Notes: generated by a model not told the origin, from the sequence alone. Positions 27,880 to 37,586 are shown, counted from the first letter of the stretch. The stretch: DNA of 64,000 bases from an uncultured Pseudomonadota bacterium (GCA_903828595.1 CAIKMS010000032.1:1-64000), one strand, 5' to 3'. Numbers and translations: made by a program.

Positions 27880-28152
27880 ATGGGCTTTGAACTGGAAATG
27901 ACTGGGACCTCACCGCATCCGTTGGCTAAGACGGCCGCGGAAGCTATGGTCAGTTCGCTGCTGCAAAACTGGCTGTTGGCAGACCAGCGCTTAAGGCTTG
28001 CGCAACAGGACTACTGGCGTCTGCGCGAAGCATGCGCCTCCAACGACCCACGCTTGCTGGCCGCCAAGCTTGCTGTAGCGCAAGCGCGTCATTGGCATCA
28101 CCAATGCAATGCGCAGGTCGCTGACCTGGAACTCGAAACACCCGAGTATTAG
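27880..28152 (+). CDS. Small helical protein of unknown function
   Basis: A 90-codon frame that I do not recognise. Composition is protein-like: residues 25-85 are rich in Leu, Ala, Gln and Arg with heptad-like spacing (LLADQRLRLAQQDYWRLREA), suggesting a helical hairpin or coiled coil. It has no signal peptide or membrane helix. A second ATG at 27898 is possible; neither start has a strong RBS. The end overlaps the convergent acetate kinase gene by 4 nt. Confidence 0.45.
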   Translation: MGFELEMTGTSPHPLAKTAAEAMVSSLLQNWLLADQRLRLAQQDYWRLREACASNDPRLLAAKLAVAQARHWHHQCNAQVADLELETPEY

Positions 28153-29960
28153 GTTTTAGAGCCTAAGCGGCGGCTCAACTGTGCCGTGCACTTTAATGAC
28201 ACCAGCGGTGATTCACCCCAATCACCGATACCGGCGGCGTTGGCTTCATCCGTGTCTATGTGCATCTCCATCACGAACTGGGTGCTCACACGAATCTTCA
28301 CTTCACTGAATGTGAGCGGTCGGGCTCCACCGATAATTTTGACCTCAACACTCTCCCCGTCTTTAACGCCATAAAGTCGCGCATCATCCGGACTCATATG
28401 AATATGGCGTAAGGCGCAGATCACACCCTGAGTGAGTTCTATAGCACCTGCAGGGCCTTCTAATCGGCACCCAGCAGACTGAGCTAAATCGCCTGACTCG
28501 CGCACAGGTGCATCGATCCCTAAAATAAACTCATCCGATCGTGATATCTCAACCTGATCTGCCTGTCGTACGGGCCCGAGCACGCGGACATGATCGAGGT
28601 GACCTCGTGGCCCAACCACTCTTACGCATTCTGCCGCCGCGTATTGGCCCGGCTGCGAGATAGGTCGTAATTGAGTTAATTGATGCCCAGGGCCAAAAAG
28701 GATCTCTAGGCTAGCCTGACTTAAGTGCACATGGTGCGCGGAGACAGCGACCGCGATCTTTGGCAAAGTTCGATGGGCCTGCACAGGCTTAAGCAGGCGG
28801 TGTACGTCGCCAGCCAAGGCTCGCTCCTCATCAGTAGCAACAACCAAGATCCGACAACGGGCACCGTTAGCTGAAATCTCAAAGACCGGATGCTCATGAT
28901 CGACCGCAGCCTGCCGGTTACGATCCTCATCCAACGATGCACCGAGAAACTCTAATCTCTGCGCAATCCGATGACGGACACCCGCACTATGCTCGCCAAT
29001 ACCTGCCGTAAAAATCAGCACGTCCATACCACCCAGCGCGGTTGCATAGGCGCCCACGTATTTACGCACGCGATACGCAAACAGCTGGAGCGCCAATTGC
29101 GCCGCAGCCTCACCGGCAGCAGCCCTAGACTCAATCCGAGCCATGTCCGCCGTGCCGGTCAGGCCTTTTAGGCCAGCCTCGTAGTTGAGTAAATGATCTA
29201 AGGAGGCCGCGTCATAACCGGAAGCGGCTAATAAAGTTAAAATCCCTGGATCCAAGTCGCCCGAGCGGGTGCTCATGATCAGCCCTTCTAAGGGTGTCAT
29301 TCCCATGCTGGTATCAATACTACGGCCGTACTCCACAGCACATACGCTCGCGCCGCTGCCTAAGTGACAGCTCACCAGACGCAGTTGGCTTAAGGGAATG
29401 CCTAGGAATTTCGCAGCGACTTGAGATACCCAGGCATGACTGATGCCATGAAAGCCGAAGCGTCGTATCGAAAACTGTTCGCGTAACTTCGCCGGCAAAG
29501 CATACTCGCGCGCTCGGCGCGGCAAGGTACTGTGAAATGCCGTATCAAATACCGCCACATGAGCCAATCCGGGAAAGTGACGCCGAGCTTGTAGAATCCC
29601 GGTCAGTGCCGAGCCGTTATGTAGTGGCGCTAAGGTTGATAACGATTGAATCGTAGCCAAGACTTCGTCATCAATACGAACGCTAGTGGGAAAATCAGCA
29701 CCCCCATGGGCTACCCGATGACCCACGGCGACCAAGGCGCGGGTAAGCCTTGGGTACTTAGCCAGCTCGTTGTACAGGCGCATAAAAGCCACCTCCACGC
29801 TCGTGCAGTCAAGCGCAGATTGCACGGCATTGATATGCAGCCGGGGTGAGTCAGACAGCCCTGTTACTTTCATATCCAATAGCCGCGCGCCAGCACCATC
29901 TATCACCGCGAGCTTGATGGAGGAACTACCGGCGTTAATGGCCAAAATCAGGGGGTTCAT
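28149..29960 (-). CDS. Fused acetate kinase-PduL phosphotransacylase
   Basis: One 603-residue frame encodes two consecutive enzymes. Residues 1 to about 395 are a full acetate/propionate kinase: LAINAGSSSIKL, VGHRVAHGG, FDTAFH, RRFGFHGISH, HLGSGASVCA, TRSGDLDPG and FTAGIGEHSAGVR are all intact. Residues about 405-600 are a PduL-type phosphotransacylase: SAHHVHLS (H410, H412), GPVRQADQVEIS, a PVRESGD segment, RHIHMSPDDA (H519, H521) and MEMHIDTDEANAAG, the expected zinc ligands. The chain should couple acyl-CoA + Pi to acyl-phosphate (PduL) with acyl-phosphate + ADP to acid + ATP (AckA). ATG 29960 is the conserved AckA start, with GAGGA upstream. No microcompartment genes are nearby. Confidence 0.95.
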   Translation of the reverse strand: MNPLILAINAGSSSIKLAVIDGAGARLLDMKVTGLSDSPRLHINAVQSALDCTSVEVAFMRLYNELAKYPRLTRALVAVGHRVAHGGADFPTSVRIDDEVLATIQSLSTLAPLHNGSALTGILQARRHFPGLAHVAVFDTAFHSTLPRRAREYALPAKLREQFSIRRFGFHGISHAWVSQVAAKFLGIPLSQLRLVSCHLGSGASVCAVEYGRSIDTSMGMTPLEGLIMSTRSGDLDPGILTLLAASGYDAASLDHLLNYEAGLKGLTGTADMARIESRAAAGEAAAQLALQLFAYRVRKYVGAYATALGGMDVLIFTAGIGEHSAGVRHRIAQRLEFLGASLDEDRNRQAAVDHEHPVFEISANGARCRILVVATDEERALAGDVHRLLKPVQAHRTLPKIAVAVSAHHVHLSQASLEILFGPGHQLTQLRPISQPGQYAAAECVRVVGPRGHLDHVRVLGPVRQADQVEISRSDEFILGIDAPVRESGDLAQSAGCRLEGPAGAIELTQGVICALRHIHMSPDDARLYGVKDGESVEVKIIGGARPLTFSEVKIRVSTQFVMEMHIDTDEANAAGIGDWGESPLVSLKCTAQLSRRLGSKT

Positions 29961-30089
29961 GGCCTGTACGTCCTCGTGTTTCGGCCCATTGCCATACTCG
30001 TCGGACACATTACGGTTGTAAGGGCCTGACCCGCATCGTGGTAACTACGAAAGCACGCGCTTAACCGCGCAGGATGTTGGGAAGGACGT

Positions 30090-30101
30090 TAGAATCCTCC
30101 C
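30090..30101 (+). promoter_or_regulatory. Possible -10 box placing uvrD on a leaderless mRNA
   Basis: TAGAAT at 30090-30095 is followed by six bases (cctccc) and then the uvrD GTG at 30102, so a transcript starting at normal distance would begin at or next to the start codon. There is no Shine-Dalgarno. No good -35 was found, so confidence is low. Confidence 0.35.
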
Positions 30102-32387
30102 GTGGATGCTTCATCACTACTAGACCAACTCAACCCCCCTCAGGCAGAAGCCGTATCGGCTCCGCCAGGGCCGATGCTCGTGCTTGCGGGAGCCGGCAGC
30201 GGCAAGACGCGTGTACTGGTCCACCGTATCGCCTGGTTGGTTTCACAAGATGGCGTGTCCCCGCAGTCGATTCTGGCGGTTACCTTTACCAATAAGGCCG
30301 CTGGTGAGATGCGCGCACGCATCGAGGCGCTCTTAAACGTACCGGTCCATGCCATGTGGGTCGGCACGTTTCACGGGCTGGCGCATCGGCTATTGCGGCT
30401 GCACTGGCGTGAAGCCGGTCTGCCGCAGACTTTTCAGATTCTTGACCAGGAGGATCAGCAGCGGTTGGTTAAAAAAACCATCCGCGCCATGAACCTTGAT
30501 GAAACTCGCTGGGTACCACGGGAGATTCAGTGGTTCATCAATGCCCAAAAAGACGAAGGCATCCGTCCAGGCCAGGTAAAAGACAGCGGCGATCCCACTC
30601 GCAAGGAACTGATCCGAATTTACGCAGCCTATGAAGAGGCCTGCCGGCGAGCTGGGGTTATTGATTTTGCTGAGTTACTGCTGCGCGCCTACGAAGTCTG
30701 GCGGGATCAGCCGAGCCTTCTCGCGCACTACAAGCAGCGTTTTTCGCACGTACTTATTGATGAGTTTCAAGATACCAATTCCATCCAGTACGCCTGGTTT
30801 CGACTCATTTGCGGCCAGGGCGGCGGGATCCCGTTCGCGGTGGGCGACGATGACCAGTCCATCTACGGCTGGCGCGGTGCTAAGGTTGAGAACCTCAAAC
30901 AGTACCAGCGCGATTTCCCCGCGACCAAGCTGCTGCGCCTGGAGCAGAACTATCGCTCCACCGGCACGATCCTGACGGCGGCTAATGCCCTAATCAGCAA
31001 CAATTCGGGGCGTTTGGGTAAAACTTTGTGGACTAGCGGCGAAAAAGGCGAGCCCATACGCCTGTATGCCGCGTTCAATGAGCGTGATGAAGCCGACTTT
31101 GTAGTCGACAAGATCCGCGACTGGGCGCGCCAAGGTAATCGCCGGCAAGACGTAGCGATTCTTTACCGATCCAATGCCCAGTCGCGCGTGCTTGAAGAGG
31201 CACTTATTGTTGGCAAGATTCCCTACCGGGTGTATGGCGGCCTGCGCTTTTTTGAACGCGCCGAAATTAAGGACGCGCTGGCTTATCTGCGGCTGGTGTC
31301 CAGCCGTATCGACGATACCTCCTTCGAGCGTGTAGTCAATCTACCGACCCGAGGTATAGGTGCGCGTACCTTAGAACTGATACGCGAAAATGCTCGCGCG
31401 CAGAACATACCTTTATGGGAAGCGGCCCAAGCCTGCATCGCGGCTGGATCGCTAGGGCCCAAAGCGGGGCAATGCGTGCAGGCTTTTCTCACGCTGATCG
31501 ATAAGCTGGCGGCTGACACTAAAGATATGCCCTTGCACGAGCAAGTGGATCAGATGATCGTCCAATCCGGGCTGGTGGATCACTTTCGCAAGGAAAAAGG
31601 CGATCGCGGTGAAGCCCGAGTGGAGAACCTCGAGGAGTTAGTATCGGCGGCACGTGGCTACGCTGTGGATGAATCATCGGATTTGCCGCCACTGGAGTCT
31701 TTTTTGGCCCATGCCGTGCTGGAAAGCGGCGAGGCTCAAGGCTCCGAATGGGAAGACTGCGTGCAAATGATGACCCTGCATTCCGCCAAGGGTCTTGAAT
31801 TTCCTATGGTGTTTTTGTGCGGGCTTGAGGATGGTTTGTTTCCACATCAGCGCTCCGTTAATGATATCGGCGGGCTGGAAGAGGAACGCCGACTCGCTTA
31901 CGTTGGTACTACACGCGCCATGCGTCGACTTTATCTAACCTACGCCGAGAGTCGGCGACTGCATGGTGTGGATCAGTTTGGCGTGCCGTCGCGCTTTATC
32001 AGCGAAATTCCTACAGAACTGGTTGAAGAGGTTCGCCCTCGCGTGCAGGTGTCGAGACCGCTCTATCAGGGTCGGAGCCACTTTGCAGGTGAAGCCAGTG
32101 GTGGCGGTTCCTACAGTGGACGTTCCGGTGCGGGTAGCCACAGCGCGGGTCGCCGCGATAACTACCCCAGCACACCTCGAGTCGAGGCGAAAGCGCCATT
32201 GCGCATCGAAGAGCCGTCAAACGTTCCAGGCATGAAGCTAGGGCAACGGGTGCGTCACGCGAAGTTTGGTGAAGGCGTCATTCTGCGCTTAGACACTCAA
32301 GGGCCCAACGTGCAAGTCGAGGTTAACTTTGAGCGCCTAGGCCGCAAAGTATTGATGCTCGCGTATGCAAATCTAGAGGTGTTGTAG
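30102..32387 (+). CDS. uvrD: DNA helicase II (UvrD/Rep/PcrA family)
   Basis: A 761-residue superfamily 1A 3'-5' helicase for nucleotide excision and mismatch repair. Walker A GAGSGKT is at about 30-36, motif II VLIDEFQDTN near 220, GDDDQSIYGWRG near 248, and TLHSAKGLEFP near 560. The C-terminal segment (about 700-760) ends in a Tudor-like domain (GQRVRHAKFGEGVIL). The start GTG 30102 gives MDASSLLDQLNPPQAEAV, aligned with E. coli UvrD. It abuts trkA with no spacer. Confidence 0.95.
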   Translation: MDASSLLDQLNPPQAEAVSAPPGPMLVLAGAGSGKTRVLVHRIAWLVSQDGVSPQSILAVTFTNKAAGEMRARIEALLNVPVHAMWVGTFHGLAHRLLRLHWREAGLPQTFQILDQEDQQRLVKKTIRAMNLDETRWVPREIQWFINAQKDEGIRPGQVKDSGDPTRKELIRIYAAYEEACRRAGVIDFAELLLRAYEVWRDQPSLLAHYKQRFSHVLIDEFQDTNSIQYAWFRLICGQGGGIPFAVGDDDQSIYGWRGAKVENLKQYQRDFPATKLLRLEQNYRSTGTILTAANALISNNSGRLGKTLWTSGEKGEPIRLYAAFNERDEADFVVDKIRDWARQGNRRQDVAILYRSNAQSRVLEEALIVGKIPYRVYGGLRFFERAEIKDALAYLRLVSSRIDDTSFERVVNLPTRGIGARTLELIRENARAQNIPLWEAAQACIAAGSLGPKAGQCVQAFLTLIDKLAADTKDMPLHEQVDQMIVQSGLVDHFRKEKGDRGEARVENLEELVSAARGYAVDESSDLPPLESFLAHAVLESGEAQGSEWEDCVQMMTLHSAKGLEFPMVFLCGLEDGLFPHQRSVNDIGGLEEERRLAYVGTTRAMRRLYLTYAESRRLHGVDQFGVPSRFISEIPTELVEEVRPRVQVSRPLYQGRSHFAGEASGGGSYSGRSGAGSHSAGRRDNYPSTPRVEAKAPLRIEEPSNVPGMKLGQRVRHAKFGEGVILRLDTQGPNVQVEVNFERLGRKVLMLAYANLEVL

Positions 32388-33767
32388 ATGAAAATCATCA
32401 TCTTAGGTGCAGGCCAAGTAGGCAGGACCGCCGCGTACCAACTCTCGCGTGAAGAAGCCAACGAAATTACCGTGGTCGATACTGACGATGATTTGCTGCG
32501 TGAACTTCAAGACCGTCTGGATATCCGAACCATCTGCGGCAACGCCAGTCACCCGAACATTCTCGAGGCGGCCGGCTGCGCCAGTGCCGATCTGGTCATT
32601 GCTCTGACGCATTCCGACGAAGTCAACATCGTCGCCTGCCACGTCGCCTGGACGCTGTTTAAAACGCCCACCAAAATCGCCCGTATTCGCTCCCAAGATT
32701 ACGCCCAGAACCAAGAACTCTTTGCTGAAGGCAGCGGGTTCGCCGTTGACGCCTGGGTCAGCCCAGAAGAACTGGTCACGCAGTACATTGAGCAGTTAAT
32801 CAAGCATCCCGGTGCTCTACAGGTGCTGGATTTTGCTGATGGGCGGGTGCGACTGGTGGCGGTACGAGCGGTTGAAGGCGGACTGCTGGTAGGGCAACCC
32901 ATCCGCAACATTCGTAACCACATACCAACAATTGATACGCGCGTGGCGGCCATTTACCGCAAGGGTCGCAGCGTAAAGCCACAGGGCGACACAGTCATCG
33001 AACCCGGTGATGAAGTCTTCTTCTTGGCTGCTCGCGATGATATTCGAATGGTAATGAGCGAACTGCGTAAGCTTGAAAAGCCGGCCGGTCGTATTGTTAT
33101 AGCCGGTGGCGGCAATATTGGACTGCGCCTGGCCAAGTGTTTGGAATCCAGCTATCAAGTCAAACTCATTGAGCGTGATGAACGTCGGGCTCGCCACGCA
33201 TCCGAGACTCTGCGCTCGACGATCGTTCTAACTGGCGATGTCTCTGACGAAGAACTGTTGCTAGAAGAGAATATTGATAGCGCCGATACCTTTATCGCGG
33301 TCACTAATGCCGAAGAGACCAACATATTGGCCGCCATGCTGGCTAAACGCCTGGGTTGCCATAAAGTCATGGCGCTGATTAATAAGCCATCGTTCGCTGA
33401 GCTTGTTGAGAGCGGCAGCATCGACGTTGCCATCGCGCCGCAAAATATTACGATCGGCTCGCTGCTAGCGCATGTGCGACGCGGAGACGTGGTCCAGGTG
33501 CATTCTCTGCGTCGTGGCGCGGCGGAGGCCATTGAGGCTATCGCCCACGGTGATGAAACAGAGTCTAAAGTAGTCGGACAACAGGTCGGCAGTATTCCCT
33601 TGCCCTCGGGCACAACGATCGGTGCGGTAGTTCGCGGTGAAGATGTGCTGATGGCCCATCACGATGTGGTGATCGCCGAAGGGGACCATCTGATCCTGTT
33701 TCTGACCGACAGGCGCCATGTGGAAGCCGTCGAAAAACTATTTCAGCTGGGTGTTTCTTATATCTAA
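32388..33767 (+). CDS. trkA: Trk potassium transporter regulatory subunit TrkA
   Basis: A 459-residue peripheral membrane protein with two RCK_N (Rossmann, NAD-binding) domains. The first begins MKIIILGAGQVG, the second IVIAGGGNIGLRLAKCL near 233, each followed by a TrkA_C domain. It gates K+ uptake through TrkH in response to nucleotide. It starts immediately after the uvrD stop and precedes trkH by 27 nt, so trkAH is an operon here. Confidence 0.96.
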   Translation: MKIIILGAGQVGRTAAYQLSREEANEITVVDTDDDLLRELQDRLDIRTICGNASHPNILEAAGCASADLVIALTHSDEVNIVACHVAWTLFKTPTKIARIRSQDYAQNQELFAEGSGFAVDAWVSPEELVTQYIEQLIKHPGALQVLDFADGRVRLVAVRAVEGGLLVGQPIRNIRNHIPTIDTRVAAIYRKGRSVKPQGDTVIEPGDEVFFLAARDDIRMVMSELRKLEKPAGRIVIAGGGNIGLRLAKCLESSYQVKLIERDERRARHASETLRSTIVLTGDVSDEELLLEENIDSADTFIAVTNAEETNILAAMLAKRLGCHKVMALINKPSFAELVESGSIDVAIAPQNITIGSLLAHVRRGDVVQVHSLRRGAAEAIEAIAHGDETESKVVGQQVGSIPLPSGTTIGAVVRGEDVLMAHHDVVIAEGDHLILFLTDRRHVEAVEKLFQLGVSYI

Positions 33768-33794
33768 ACGGCCCCACACCGCCGGAGACCTTTG

Positions 33795-35246
33795 ATGAAT
33801 CCCGCGATGGTCCAACGTATTCTTGGCTTCATTCTTGTCGGCTTTAGCCTGACCATGTTGCCGCCCATTTTTGTCTCTTTGGCTTACAACGATGGCCACA
33901 GTCAAGCTTTCTTGATTGGCCTGATGGTGACATTGGGTGCCGGCGTCATCGCTTGGCTGCCGGTGCGAAACCAACACAGTGAATTACGGCTACGGGACGG
34001 TTTCCTTTTAGTCGTTCTTTTATGGGTCGTCGTAGTACTCGCAGGTTGCGTGCCTTTTCTAATGGGCGACCTGCCCCACATGAGTCTCACCGACGCGATT
34101 TTTGAGTCCGTTTCCGGCCTGACGACCAGTAATGCGTCGGTGTTGCCGCATCTGGAAAATCTTCCGAAGTCTGTATTGTGGTATCGCCAACAACTGCAGT
34201 GGGTAGGGGGCAGCGCAACGATTGTATTAGCGGTGGCCGTGCTGCCCGTCTTGGGCGTTGGTGGTATGCAAATTTCCAAGGGCGACTCACCCGGGCCAGT
34301 TAAACAAGAAAAGCTCACTCCGCGTGTAACGCAAACCGCGCGCGCCCTATGGGTGGTCTATGCCGGTATCACGGCGGCCTGCGCGTTTAGCTATTGGTTC
34401 GTAGGCATGGAAATCTTTGATGCTATCGGCCATGCCTTTGCCACAGTATCCACGGGTGGATTCTCCACGCACGATAAAGGCTTGGCTTATTTTGACTCCT
34501 ATGCGGTCGACATGGTGGCAGTGCTGTTCATGTTCCTCGGCGGCGTTAACTTTGCTATGCACTTTCTGGCTTGGCGTAACCGGGATCTGTCGACCTACAT
34601 GACGGACCCACAATTTCGCGCCTACCTTTGGATCACCCTCAGTCTGGTCATTTTCGTGACCACCTATCTGTACGCCTCGCACACTTACGCCACCCTACCG
34701 GCGGCATTTCGCTACGGTGCCCTGCAGGCGGTCTCCATGCAGACGACTACCGGCTACACGACCGCGACGATGACCGCTTGGCCGGGTGCCCTGCCGGTCA
34801 TGTTGCTGCTGATGACCTTTATTGGCGGTTGCGCAGGGTCCACCGCCGGCGGCATCACCGTGATTCGATGGCAGTTGGTCGTCAAGCAAGGCATACGCGA
34901 ACTGAAAAGATTGCTGCACCCCAACGCTGAACTACCCGTCAAATTTGCCGAAAAGCGCGTACCCGGCCGAATTCTGGCGGCCGTGACCGGCTTCTTTGCC
35001 ATGTACCTGCTGCTGTTCGGCTGCATGATGGTGGCCTTAATGGCGACGGGCCTGGATCAAGTCAGCGCGTGGTCGGCTATTGCCAGCTGCCTCAACAACG
35101 GTGGCGCTGGCATGGGCCAGGTGGCTAACAGCTTTCAGGGCATACCGGCAGCCGGTAAGTGGATCTGTATAGGCGCGATGTTGGTCGGCCGATTAGAAGT
35201 GTTTACGCTGTTGGTTTTATTCACTCCGGCCTTTTGGCGTCGGTAA
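33795..35246 (+). CDS. trkH: Trk potassium uptake protein TrkH
   Basis: The 483-residue K+-translocating subunit, with about ten or more hydrophobic segments and four filter loops, each with a Gly core: ESVSGLTTSNAS, VSTGGFSTHD, TTTGYTTAT and NNGGAGMG. This repeat pattern is diagnostic for Trk/Ktr channels. ATG 33795 follows GGAG; a TTG one codon earlier is less likely. It works with TrkA, encoded just upstream. Confidence 0.96.
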   Translation: MNPAMVQRILGFILVGFSLTMLPPIFVSLAYNDGHSQAFLIGLMVTLGAGVIAWLPVRNQHSELRLRDGFLLVVLLWVVVVLAGCVPFLMGDLPHMSLTDAIFESVSGLTTSNASVLPHLENLPKSVLWYRQQLQWVGGSATIVLAVAVLPVLGVGGMQISKGDSPGPVKQEKLTPRVTQTARALWVVYAGITAACAFSYWFVGMEIFDAIGHAFATVSTGGFSTHDKGLAYFDSYAVDMVAVLFMFLGGVNFAMHFLAWRNRDLSTYMTDPQFRAYLWITLSLVIFVTTYLYASHTYATLPAAFRYGALQAVSMQTTTGYTTATMTAWPGALPVMLLLMTFIGGCAGSTAGGITVIRWQLVVKQGIRELKRLLHPNAELPVKFAEKRVPGRILAAVTGFFAMYLLLFGCMMVALMATGLDQVSAWSAIASCLNNGGAGMGQVANSFQGIPAAGKWICIGAMLVGRLEVFTLLVLFTPAFWRR

Positions 35247-35547
35247 TGGCTTTTATAGTCTTTTATTTCCCACTTTAAGGTTAAATAGAGCGTTTTTCTC
35301 ATTAAAAAATCCACCTTAGGGAAATCGTGCGCGAATCCTGAGGTTTTTCGATTTTTTTTAAAATATTAGAGATGTTTTTAATATTTTTAGAAATTTTCGA
35401 AAATAAGTGGTTTTTTCGATATTAATAACTCCAGTTTTTGATATTCAATAATAAAAAACGCTGTTTATTTTAATCCGGGTGGTTAATTTAGATCTTTTAG
35501 AGGTCTGCAGTCGTGAAAACCTTCGTAAATCCTCGAGGCACCGGATC
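35247..35547. other. AT-rich intergenic spacer between trkH and dtd
   Basis: About 300 bp, mostly A/T between roughly 35270 and 35480, in clear contrast to the GC-richer genes on both sides. It contains long T and A runs and a perfect palindrome ATTTTCGAAAAT at 35393-35404. No open frame or RNA gene was recognised. It probably holds the dtd-tatABC promoter and the trkH transcript end; the composition could suit a nucleoid-protein site or be a remnant of foreign DNA. Confidence 0.6.
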
Positions 35548-35997
35548 ATGATTGGGCTTATTCAACGGGTCACCAGCGCGAGCGTCAGCGTTGAAGGTGA
35601 GCTCTGCGGCCGCATAGACCGTGGCCTGCTGGTTTTGCTGGGGGTTGCCCGAGGCGACACCACCATCCAAGCGGATCGACTCCTGGACCGCATACTCAAT
35701 TACCGTGTCTTTGCCGATGACGCGGATCGGATGAATCACAGCGTCAAGGACATAAGCGGCGGCCTGTTAGTGGTTTCCCAGTTCACTTTAGTGGCGGAAA
35801 CCAGCAAGGGCACGCGCCCGGGCTTTAGTAAGGGCGCCACGCCAGCGGATGGTGAGCGCCTGTACGATTATTTTGTAGAACGTGCCCGGCCACAGGTTTC
35901 TAGCTTTGGGACCGGACGCTTTGGTGCCGATATGCAAGTGAGTCTGACTAATGACGGGCCCGTCACGTTCTGGTTGGAGGTACCGCCCGGCGTTTAA
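35548..35997 (+). CDS. dtd: D-aminoacyl-tRNA deacylase
   Basis: A 149-residue homodimeric enzyme that hydrolyses D-aminoacyl-tRNA (and Gly-tRNA-Ala) during translation proofreading. Both family motifs are present: VVSQFTL near residue 77 and LTNDGPVTF near 137. The start [13 protein letters not shown] is the conserved N-terminus, with GAGG upstream; the longer frame to 35479 is not conserved. It precedes tatABC. Confidence 0.96.
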   Translation: MIGLIQRVTSASVSVEGELCGRIDRGLLVLLGVARGDTTIQADRLLDRILNYRVFADDADRMNHSVKDISGGLLVVSQFTLVAETSKGTRPGFSKGATPADGERLYDYFVERARPQVSSFGTGRFGADMQVSLTNDGPVTFWLEVPPGV

Positions 35998-36093
35998 GCC
36001 CCAGGCAGGTGCAGTCGGGTATACTGTGAGCTGGGCTTAACCGACGTTGTCGTCACCTCGGCAACCTCATCATTTCTTACGCGGAGTTCAGCC

Positions 36094-36336
36094 ATGGGCA
36101 TGAAAGAACTGCTAGTCATTCTGGTGATCGTTCTGGTGGTATTTGGCACTAAGAAGATCCGCCCGATCCTCTCCGACCTCGGCGCTGGCGTGAAAGACTT
36201 CAAAAAGGCCATGGCCGAAGGCGATAACGAAGAAGAAGAGAAGCGGCTGAAGGCGCTGGCCAACACCGCGCGCGATGCGGACTTCTCGACCGATAAGAAA
36301 TCGGAAGTAAAGACCGAGCAGAAATCGGGCGTCTAG
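36094..36336 (+). CDS. tatA: Sec-independent translocase subunit TatA
   Basis: An 80-residue protein: a short N-terminal hydrophobic helix (KELLVILVIVLVVFG), the hinge FGTKKI, an amphipathic helix (LSDLGAGVKDFKKAM), and a charged tail. TatA multimers form the pore for folded twin-arginine substrates. First gene of tatABC; at least one Tat substrate candidate is in this window (43605-44948). Confidence 0.95.
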   Translation: MGMKELLVILVIVLVVFGTKKIRPILSDLGAGVKDFKKAMAEGDNEEEEKRLKALANTARDADFSTDKKSEVKTEQKSGV

Positions 36337-36360
36337 GTTCGACCGTCTCGAACCCCACCC

Positions 36361-36798
36361 ATGGCTGAAGGCAAAATCCTGCTGCTGCTCGTGATCGCGC
36401 TCTTGGTGCTCGGTCCGGAAAAGCTACCCCGCTTGGCGGCCGATATAGGCCGTTGGGTGGGGCGTGCGCGCTCCATGGCCCGCCAACTTCAAGCTCAGCT
36501 GGATCAAGAGGTCAATCTCAGTGCCGCTCTTCGTGAACCGGAGCGTGTTTTTACTGCCGCAGCACAAGCGCCAAGCCCGGCGGCTCCAGCGGCCGCGACG
36601 GTAAACCCAGACAGTACGAATGCCTGCATGGCAAATGCGGATCCGGCTTTTTCGCATGCCCATGGTGATCAAGAGTTGCACCCTGATTATGCTGCCGGAC
36701 AGGCGGCAGCTTTGGCCGCCGTAGCCGGAACCCTCCACGCTGAACCAACGACAGGGGTAACCTCACCGTCGCCCGCAGGCAATGCCACCCACGGCTGA
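36361..36798 (+). CDS. tatB: Sec-independent translocase subunit TatB
   Basis: A 145-residue TatB: helix KILLLLVIALLVLGPEKLP with the GPEKLP hinge that separates TatB from TatA, an amphipathic helix rich in Arg and Gln, and an Ala/Pro-rich disordered tail of low conservation. It binds twin-arginine signals together with TatC. It lies 24 nt after tatA and overlaps tatC by 17 nt. Confidence 0.94.
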   Translation: MAEGKILLLLVIALLVLGPEKLPRLAADIGRWVGRARSMARQLQAQLDQEVNLSAALREPERVFTAAAQAPSPAAPAAATVNPDSTNACMANADPAFSHAHGDQELHPDYAAGQAAALAAVAGTLHAEPTTGVTSPSPAGNATHG

Positions 36799-37567
36799 AC
36801 GCGAGGCGATGGCAGAAGGCACGCTGATCTCCCACCTTTTGGAGCTCAGACGGCGCCTGCTTAATGCCACCATTGCCGTTGTGTTGTGCTCGCTGGTTTG
36901 CATGGTTTACGCCAACTGGCTGTTTGAACAAGTAGCACAGCCACTCATTAAAAGCCTGCCTGAAGGCGGCCAGCTCATCTCTACCGGTGTGGCAGCGCCG
37001 GTCTTTGCGCCTTTTAAGCTAGCACTCTACTGCGGCATCTTCCTGGCGATGCCAGTGATTCTCTACCAACTGTGGGCTTTCATCGCACCGGGGCTTTATA
37101 AACACGAGCGTCGATTCGCTCTGCCGCTGGTCATATCCAGCATCGTGTTGTTCTATGCCGGCATAGCCTTCGCTTATTTCGCTGTATTTCCGCTGCTTTT
37201 CACGGTGTTAACGCACGCGGCACCTGCTGGCGTGCGGATCATGACGGATATTTCTGAGTATCTGGACTTCGTACTGGTGATGTTTCTGGCTATTGGTCTG
37301 GCCTTTGAAATTCCGGTGGCGATCGTTTTATTGGTGGCAACCGGCTTAGTGCGCATTGAAAGCTTAAGCGCCAACCGTGGTTACGTCCTATTTGGTATTT
37401 GCGTGCAATCGGCCGTGATTGTGCCGGACGTGATTTCATTGGTGATCATCGCGATACCGATGTATGCGCTTTATGAAATTGGCATGATTATGGCGCGCGT
37501 GTTGGCACGCAAGAAAATCGCCGAACGCCAGGCCGAAGATGCCGCTGAGAAAGCTAAAGACGCCTGA
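36782..37567 (+). CDS. tatC: Sec-independent translocase subunit TatC
   Basis: A 261-residue polytopic membrane protein with six helices. It has the N-terminal HLLELRRRLLNA motif, the first periplasmic loop region ending in KLALYCGIFLAMPVILYQLWAFIAPGLY, and a Lys/Glu-rich cytoplasmic tail. It forms the signal-peptide receptor with TatB. MPPTAEREAMAEGTLISHL starts inside tatB, and ATG 36809 is an alternative start. Confidence 0.96.
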   Translation: MPPTAEREAMAEGTLISHLLELRRRLLNATIAVVLCSLVCMVYANWLFEQVAQPLIKSLPEGGQLISTGVAAPVFAPFKLALYCGIFLAMPVILYQLWAFIAPGLYKHERRFALPLVISSIVLFYAGIAFAYFAVFPLLFTVLTHAAPAGVRIMTDISEYLDFVLVMFLAIGLAFEIPVAIVLLVATGLVRIESLSANRGYVLFGICVQSAVIVPDVISLVIIAIPMYALYEIGMIMARVLARKKIAERQAEDAAEKAKDA

Positions 37568-37586
37568 GTTTTCACCCTACCGACTC

